Positions 59,486-64,000 of a stretch of 64,000 nt of DNA are shown piece after piece. How positions within the stretch are numbered: position 1 is the first letter of the stretch; each line of letters opens with the position of its first letter. The notes below the pieces were generated by a model. That model ran no database searches. It was not told the DNA's origin and saw only the letters and a list, made by a program, of their open reading frames with translations. This DNA comes from Paenisporosarcina sp050269735. GTDB lineage: Bacteria > Bacillota > Bacilli > Bacillales_A > Planococcaceae. The DNA lies in NCBI RefSeq assembly GCF_050269735.1, contig NZ_JBNNIX010000006.1:92230-156229 (forward strand). Direction: 5' to 3'. The position numbers and the translations under genes were made by a program.

Positions 59486-60157
59486 TTATCGTTTATCTAT
59501 TGCTTTTGACGTCCAGTCACCCAACTGCTGAATGATTTGAACGAGAACAATTAAAATCACAACAGTCACGATCATGATTGTATTGTCGTAACGGTAATAT
59601 CCGAAGCGAATCGCTAAGTCTCCAATACCGCCACCTCCTACAACTCCCGCCATTGCGGAGTAAGCAACTAAGCTGATGATGGTTAATGTTATGCCTTGTA
59701 CAAGGCTTGATTTCGCTTCAGGCAATAACACATCTTTAATGATCATCCATGGTGTTGCGCCAACTGCAATGGCTGCTTCGATCACTCCTTTATCAATCTC
59801 GCGAAGTGACGTTTCAACAATCCGGGCGAAGAAAGGAATGGCGGCAACCGATAATGATACACTTGCAGCTGCTGGACCAATCGTTGAATCGACGAGTAAC
59901 TTGGTTAAGGGAATAAGGGCTACCAACAAAATGATGAATGGAATCGAACGTACCATATTGACGATAAAACCGAGTATTCCTTTGATTACTCGATTTTCTA
60001 AAAATAAACCCCGATCAGTAACGAATAGGATGATGCCTAGTGGTAATCCGATAACAATGGCAACTGCTAATGAAATTCCGATCATATACATCGTTTGCCC
60101 GAATGCCTTCAGGATTTCTGGCCATAATTCAATTACATTCTGGATATCAATGCCCAC
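59486..60157 (-). CDS. metP: Methionine ABC transporter permease
   Basis: A 223-aa permease with five helices and the EAA-type loop VETSLREIDKGVIEAAIAVGATPWMIIKDVLLPEAKSSL (about residues 112-150), which docks on MetN. Start at 60157 overlaps metN by 11 bp. It lies in the SAM-riboswitch operon. Length is typical of MetI/MetP. Confidence 0.95.
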   Translation of the reverse strand: MGIDIQNVIELWPEILKAFGQTMYMIGISLAVAIVIGLPLGIILFVTDRGLFLENRVIKGILGFIVNMVRSIPFIILLVALIPLTKLLVDSTIGPAAASVSLSVAAIPFFARIVETSLREIDKGVIEAAIAVGATPWMIIKDVLLPEAKSSLVQGITLTIISLVAYSAMAGVVGGGGIGDLAIRFGYYRYDNTIMIVTVVILIVLVQIIQQLGDWTSKAIDKR

Positions 60158-61160
60158 TTCTTACCACCTCCACTTGCGCCCCGCGTCCTTCCATATACGT
60201 GATGGCTCTTGTTACATTTTCTGGTTGTCCTTGAATTTCCATCAAAAACAAGCCAAGTGGTACTTCCTGTATGTATTCAATCGAGCCATGCAAGAAATTA
60301 CCGCGCACATCAAAATTCTGAACCATATCCGATATGACCCCTTCTCCCGCCACATTTCCTTTAAACAACACTTTCACAATGCGTCCAGTGACTTGATCCA
60401 AAATCGATTGAGGTACTTCAAACGACACCACACTGCTGATGAATTCTTTCGTTAAATCTGCTTGAGGATTAGAGAAAATATCGTATACCATTCCTTCTTC
60501 AACAACGCGCCCATCCTGCATAACGGCCATACGATCACATATTTCTTTTACCACATTCATTTCGTGCGTGATTAATACAATTGTGATGTTCAATTCACGG
60601 TTGATTTTTTTAAGTAATCGAAGAATGGATAAGGTCGTATTCGGATCCAGCGCTGATGTTGCTTCATCACAAAGCAAAACAGATGGGTTGTTTGCCAGTG
60701 CACGCGCTATCCCTACACGTTGCTTTTGTCCACCACTCAACTGTGCCGGATACACATCCTTCTTATCGGTCAGCCCGACCATCTCAAGCAATTCCAAAAC
60801 ACGCGTGGCCATTTTTTCTTTTGGCGTATCCGCAGCTTTTAATGCAAATGCAATATTTTCTGCAACTGTTTTTTGGCTGATTAAGTAAAAGTGTTGAAAG
60901 ATCATGCCAATCTTCAAACGGGCTTTACGCAATTGTTCTCCTTTTAACTTTGTCAGGTCGCGACCATCTACTTCGATTTGGCCACTCGTTGGTCGTTCAA
61001 GTAAATTGATGCACCGTAACAGTGAACTCTTTCCTGCACCGGAGTATCCAACAATCCCGAACACTTCCCCTTCATTGATCGTAAGATTCACTCGGTCTAC
61101 ACCGATAACCGACCCTTTTTTCGTTACGTACTCTTTAGATAAATCAATAATGTGTATCAT
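60147..61160 (-). CDS. metN: Methionine ABC transporter ATPase
   Basis: A 337-aa ATPase: Walker A GYSGAGKSS, signature LSGGQKQRVGIARAL, Walker B VLLCDEATSALDP, switch His in LITHEMNVV. A C-terminal NIL/ACT-like domain (from about residue 260, FKGNVAGEGVISDMVQNFDVRGNFLHGSIEYIQEVPLGLFLMEIQG) binds methionine for trans-inhibition. ATG 61160 has AAGGAG at six bases. First gene after the riboswitch. Confidence 0.97.
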   Translation of the reverse strand: MIHIIDLSKEYVTKKGSVIGVDRVNLTINEGEVFGIVGYSGAGKSSLLRCINLLERPTSGQIEVDGRDLTKLKGEQLRKARLKIGMIFQHFYLISQKTVAENIAFALKAADTPKEKMATRVLELLEMVGLTDKKDVYPAQLSGGQKQRVGIARALANNPSVLLCDEATSALDPNTTLSILRLLKKINRELNITIVLITHEMNVVKEICDRMAVMQDGRVVEEGMVYDIFSNPQADLTKEFISSVVSFEVPQSILDQVTGRIVKVLFKGNVAGEGVISDMVQNFDVRGNFLHGSIEYIQEVPLGLFLMEIQGQPENVTRAITYMEGRGAQVEVVRSGH

Positions 61161-61180
61161 CACATGCTCCTTTTCACCAA

Positions 61181-61337
61181 ATAAAAAATGCCTCTTTCAT
61201 CATGAAAGAGGCACCGAAAAATGGATTTTGGGTTATCTTTCAGAATGAACTCATTCTGTAGGAATTGGCACCTTCCCAGCTTGTGCTGGGGGTTGCCGGA
61301 CGTCATAGGGCCTATCCCTCGGTCTCTCTTGATAATG
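61181..61337 (-). promoter_or_regulatory. SAM-I (S-box) riboswitch upstream of metNPQ
   Basis: Minus strand TTATCAAGAGAGACCGAGGGA, CCTATGACGTCCGGCAACC and GGTGCCAATTCC, classic S-box sequence, ending in a terminator (GCCTCTTTCAT/ATGAAAGAGGC, 61190-61212) with TTTTTTAT. Excess SAM stops transcription. Confidence 0.97.
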
Positions 61338-61370
61338 TTCCATATGTAGTTGTTTTGTTGCTCGAAATAA

Positions 61371-61399
61371 ATCTTACGATGTTTTTACACAGGTGTCAA
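61371..61399 (-). promoter_or_regulatory. SigA promoter of metNPQ
   Basis: Minus strand TTGACA (61399-61394), 17-bp spacer, TAAGAT (61376-61371), about 35 bp before the S-box. Confidence 0.88.
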
Positions 61400-61419
61400 A
61401 TACTTTTTGAAAATAATTT

Positions 61420-62214
61420 TCATTTTTCAAATAAAGGTTTATAGAGTGAGGGTCTGCGATCTTCAAATACTGGTATGCGAGTTCGCACTTCTTCCACTTC
61501 TGAAAAATCAACATCAACGACAGCATATTCTTCATGTTCTGCGCCTGTCCACAACACTTTTCCCCAAGGTGCAATAATCATCGATTGACCATTGAACTGA
61601 TTGTTCGGATCGTACCCAGTTCGGTTAACCGCAATTACGAAACATTGGTTTTCAATGGCACGGGCTTGAAGCAAGATTTTCCAATGGTCAATACGCGTCT
61701 CAGGCCATTGTGCTGGTAAAAATAGCACTTTCGCTCCTGCCAATGCATGCGCCCGTAGCCATTCAGGAAACCTTAGATCATAGCATATGACCCCGCCAGC
61801 TTGAATAGAACCTAATGAAAAAACATTTGCATGATTTCCTGCTTGTAAATAAAGATGTTCATCCATGAGACGGAACAAATGCGCTTTATCGTATTCGGCA
61901 ACAAGCTCTCCCTCATTCGAAAAGACATACATCGTGTTGTAGAAGTGGTCTCCTTTTTTCGTCGAAACCGAACCTCCGACGATATGAACATGATATGTAC
62001 GCGCTAACTCAGAAAGAACCTCTTTTGTCCGTTTCCCTTCTGGATCTGCCAGTTGATCTAATTGCGTTAATGCATAGGCCGTATTCCACATTTCAGGTAA
62101 GACAACGAGCTCTGCACCCTCACTTGCGACCTTTTTTATGTACTTTTGAACGTTGGAAAAATTTTTTTCAGGCTCGGCAAACGCTACGTCGAGTTGAATG
62201 CATGCGATTTTCAT
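61420..62214 (-). CDS. mtnU: Carbon-nitrogen hydrolase (omega-amidase) of methionine salvage
   Basis: A 264-aa nitrilase-fold amidase. The Glu-Lys-Cys triad is seen as LPEMWNT (Glu), YDKAHLF (Lys) and GGVICYDLRFPE (Cys). MtnU/YkrU in Bacillus hydrolyses 2-oxoglutaramate formed when glutamine is the donor in the last transamination step. ATG 62214 follows AGGGGGTG; the frame to 62274 has no ribosome site. It is divergent from mtnE and shares an 85-bp intergenic region with it. Confidence 0.9.
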   Translation of the reverse strand: MKIACIQLDVAFAEPEKNFSNVQKYIKKVASEGAELVVLPEMWNTAYALTQLDQLADPEGKRTKEVLSELARTYHVHIVGGSVSTKKGDHFYNTMYVFSNEGELVAEYDKAHLFRLMDEHLYLQAGNHANVFSLGSIQAGGVICYDLRFPEWLRAHALAGAKVLFLPAQWPETRIDHWKILLQARAIENQCFVIAVNRTGYDPNNQFNGQSMIIAPWGKVLWTGAEHEEYAVVDVDFSEVEEVRTRIPVFEDRRPSLYKPLFEK

Positions 62215-62299
62215 GGGTACACCCCCTGTAGACAAGATACACAAAAGATTATAAGATTTGGCTGATGATTGCAACTATTTCAGAAAATGAGGAAACGCC

Positions 62300-63463
62300 A
62301 TGGAACTTTCTAAGAAGCTTCAACAATTACCACCACAATTCTTTGCTTCACTTGTTCAAAAAGTAGGAGCTGCAGTAGCAGAAGGGCGCGATGTAATCAA
62401 TTTAGGTCAAGGAAACCCTGACCAACCAACACCGCCACACATCGTAATAGCCTTACAAGAAGCTGCAGAAAATCCGATTACACATAAATACTCACCCTTC
62501 CGAGGAATTAGCGAATTAAAAGAGGCTGCAGCCGATTTTTATAAACGCGAATACAACGTTGACATCGACCCTACAACTGAAGTAGCGGTGTTATTTGGAA
62601 CGAAAATCGGACTGGTTGAGTTGCCGATGGCTGTACTGAATCCGGGAGATTTAATGTTACTGCCTGACCCAGGCTATCCGGATTATTTATCAGGTGTCGT
62701 TATGGCAGACGTGCAATATGAAACGTTACCACTTATTGCTGCAAATCAATTTTTACCAGATTACTCTATGCTTTCTGAAGCAACAAAAGAACGTGCAAAA
62801 CTTATGTATCTGAACTACCCAAATAATCCTACTGGAGCTACTGCAGACCTTGAATTCTTCAACCAAACAGTAGCGTTCGCAAAAGAGAACAGCATTGCTG
62901 TATCACACGATTTTGCCTATGGTGCCATTGGATTTGATGGCGTAAAACCGGTAAGTTTCCTTCAAGCAGAAGGAGCCAAAGAGATAGGAATTGAAATGTA
63001 TACGCTATCGAAAACGTACAACATGGCAGGTTGGCGTGTTGGTTTTGCTGTGGGCAATAAAGACATGATTGAAGCCCTTAACTTGATTCAAGACCACTTA
63101 TTCGTTAGCCTTTTTCCTGCCGTACAGCATGCTGCAATCGCTGCATTAGGTGAAAACCAATTGTGTGTAACCGCATTGGTCGATCGTTACGAAAACCGTC
63201 GCAATGCCTTTATTGACGCTTGCAAAACGATCGGCTGGCAAGTTGAAGCCCCTACAGGCTCATTCTTTGCTTGGCTACCCGTGCCAAAAGGATACACAAG
63301 CCAGGAATTTGCAGATAAACTCTTAAACGAAGCAGACGTAGCCGTAGCCCCAGGAAATGGCTTTGGTGAATTTGGAGAAGGCTATATACGCGTAGGGCTA
63401 TTAGTGGATGAACATCGTTTGGAAGAAGCCGTTAAGCGAATTGGAGAGTTGAATATTTTTTGA
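62300..63463 (+). CDS. mtnE: Methionine salvage transaminase
   Basis: A 387-aa fold-type I PLP aminotransferase. Seen: DVINLGQGNPDQPTPPHI, NYPNNPTGATA, the Schiff-base Lys in YTLSKTYNMAGWRVGF, and a substrate Arg in EGYIRVGLL. It matches B. subtilis MtnE (YkrV), which converts 2-keto-4-methylthiobutyrate to methionine. It is divergent from mtnU, the two last steps of the pathway together. No riboswitch is seen in the short shared intergenic region, unlike the mtnWXBD and metNPQ operons. Confidence 0.93.
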   Translation: MELSKKLQQLPPQFFASLVQKVGAAVAEGRDVINLGQGNPDQPTPPHIVIALQEAAENPITHKYSPFRGISELKEAAADFYKREYNVDIDPTTEVAVLFGTKIGLVELPMAVLNPGDLMLLPDPGYPDYLSGVVMADVQYETLPLIAANQFLPDYSMLSEATKERAKLMYLNYPNNPTGATADLEFFNQTVAFAKENSIAVSHDFAYGAIGFDGVKPVSFLQAEGAKEIGIEMYTLSKTYNMAGWRVGFAVGNKDMIEALNLIQDHLFVSLFPAVQHAAIAALGENQLCVTALVDRYENRRNAFIDACKTIGWQVEAPTGSFFAWLPVPKGYTSQEFADKLLNEADVAVAPGNGFGEFGEGYIRVGLLVDEHRLEEAVKRIGELNIF

Positions 63464-63534
63464 GTATAAAAATGAGTAGTCGTATTAGAGTTTAACCTCT
63501 TTACTCCGGAGTTCATTCTATAGCGAGTGCTTTT

Positions 63535-63583
63535 CCAACAGAAAGAGCCATTCAACGTCAGTGGTATGGCTCCCATTTAGGGG
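63535..63583 (+). repeat. Hairpin repeat copy 1
   Basis: CCAACAGAAA-GAGCCATTC...ATGGCTCCCATTTAGGGG. Nearly the same as 63760-63809, with one base missing in the A run and one T/A change that weakens the stem. Confidence 0.85.
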
Positions 63584-63666
63584 GCTTATCATATTGTGGT
63601 GTCTCATAAGGCAAGTTAGGTTGGCGAATGAAACTAGATTTTGTTCGTGAAAGTGGCTTTTTTGTT

Positions 63667-63698
63667 TTTATCGCTCATATGACGGTGTTTATCGCTCA
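63667..63698 (-). repeat. Two TGAGCGATAAA repeats (reverse strand) 21 bp apart
   Basis: TTTATCGCTCA at 63667 and at 63688, the reverse complement of the core in the array at 23803-23896, again with a 21-bp period. Confidence 0.85.
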
Positions 63699-63759
63699 AA
63701 CTGGGGATTGCTGAGCCAAACAACGTATTTTAAATGGACTTGCTCTAAAGAATCCCTCT

Positions 63760-63809
63760 CCAACAGAAAAGAGCCATTCAACGTCAGTGGAATGGCTCCC
63801 ATTTAGGGG
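63760..63809 (+). repeat. Hairpin repeat copy 2
   Basis: Second copy; the stem GAGCCATTC/GAATGGCTC is a perfect 9-bp pair here. Confidence 0.85.
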
Positions 63810-63892
63810 TTCAAGTTCAAAATATGAATAGCTTTATACCCCTTAATGGTCTTGTTTCCGCTTCGCTCCTGTTCAAACCCTTAAAAAAGATC

Positions 63893-63924
63893 ACAAAAAA
63901 ACCGATACCTCGGAAGGTACCGGT
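63893..63924 (-). terminator. Terminator of the rRNA operon
   Basis: ACCGGTACCTT...AGGTATCGGT stem with a T run on the minus strand, directly after the 5S rRNA 3' end. Confidence 0.85.
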
Positions 63925-63934
63925 TTTTTACTTT

Positions 63935-64000
<66 letters not shown>

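Larger units (their letters stand above)
63464..63934. other. Intergenic region with repeats between mtnE and 5S rRNA
   Basis: About 470 bp without a supported gene. It carries two copies of a 49-50 bp hairpin repeat (63535-63583 and 63760-63809), two reverse TGAGCGATAAA cores (63667-63698) and the rRNA terminator. Confidence 0.7.

Overview
The window looks like chromosomal DNA from an endospore-forming member of the Bacillales, most likely Planococcaceae (Sporosarcina or Psychrobacillus-like). The evidence is AT-rich DNA, strong AGGAGG-type ribosome binding sites, two S-box (SAM-I) riboswitches, a ykkC guanidine-I riboswitch, a TPP riboswitch on a ykoFEDC operon, a Bacillus-type LexA (DinR) box, SigB-like promoters, two tiny YjcZ-type sporulation membrane proteins and a 5S rRNA end at the right edge. 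The species is an inference; no database was searched.

Layout. 1-5.5 kb (minus strand): a restriction-like defence cluster of a Z1-domain ATPase (cut by the window edge), a MutL/MORC-type GHKL ATPase, a C5-cytosine DNA methyltransferase and a 74-aa companion, split by terminators into separate transcription units. 5.6-14.7 kb: an acetyltransferase, a LexA-controlled YolD operon, phosphoesterase, two secreted paralogues (one a trypsin-like protein whose catalytic triad is replaced, one ending in an Excalibur domain), a copper-type lipoprotein plus Csp-like four-helix protein, DedA-like membrane proteins, YjcZ peptides and a hydrolase. 16.7-20 kb: the methionine salvage operon mtnWXBD behind a SAM riboswitch. 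20-20.9 kb: paired SMR guanidinium exporters behind a guanidine riboswitch. 21-34.7 kb: housekeeping and stress genes (CorA, a general-stress flavin-split-barrel protein, CsbD, TauE/SafE) and a four-gene operon joining a CarH-like B12 sensor to an RsbR-like STAS protein. 34.7-38.1 kb: GntR plus YxlEFG-like ABC operon. 38.2-41.9 kb: TPP riboswitch and ykoFEDC. 42-53.9 kb: sugar kinase, diguanylate cyclase, YtkA-domain lipoprotein, large catalase, MMPL exporter, two-component system and YihY. 54.1-56.4 kb: an ECF41/SigJ-like sigma factor with a FAD oxidoreductase and a matching ECF41 promoter. 56.5-57.5 kb: a mobile insertion cassette without a transposase. 57.5-63.5 kb: SAM-riboswitch-controlled metNPQ with an iron-type dehydrogenase, and divergent mtnU and mtnE.

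Methionine is the strongest theme: both SAM riboswitches, the salvage enzymes, the transaminase, the omega-amidase and the methionine importer lie within about 47 kb. A second theme is stress signalling: SigB-like promoters on csbD, a YdaG-like gene and possibly katE, plus the B12/STAS operon.

The structures least explained by known features are (1) the 969-bp element at 56491-57459 with perfect 23-bp inverted ends, a 9-bp target duplication and a single lipoprotein gene, apparently inserted in the loop of a terminator; (2) short intergenic arrays with different core words that share a 21-bp period (20 bp at one step); and (3) the B12-sensor/STAS operon.
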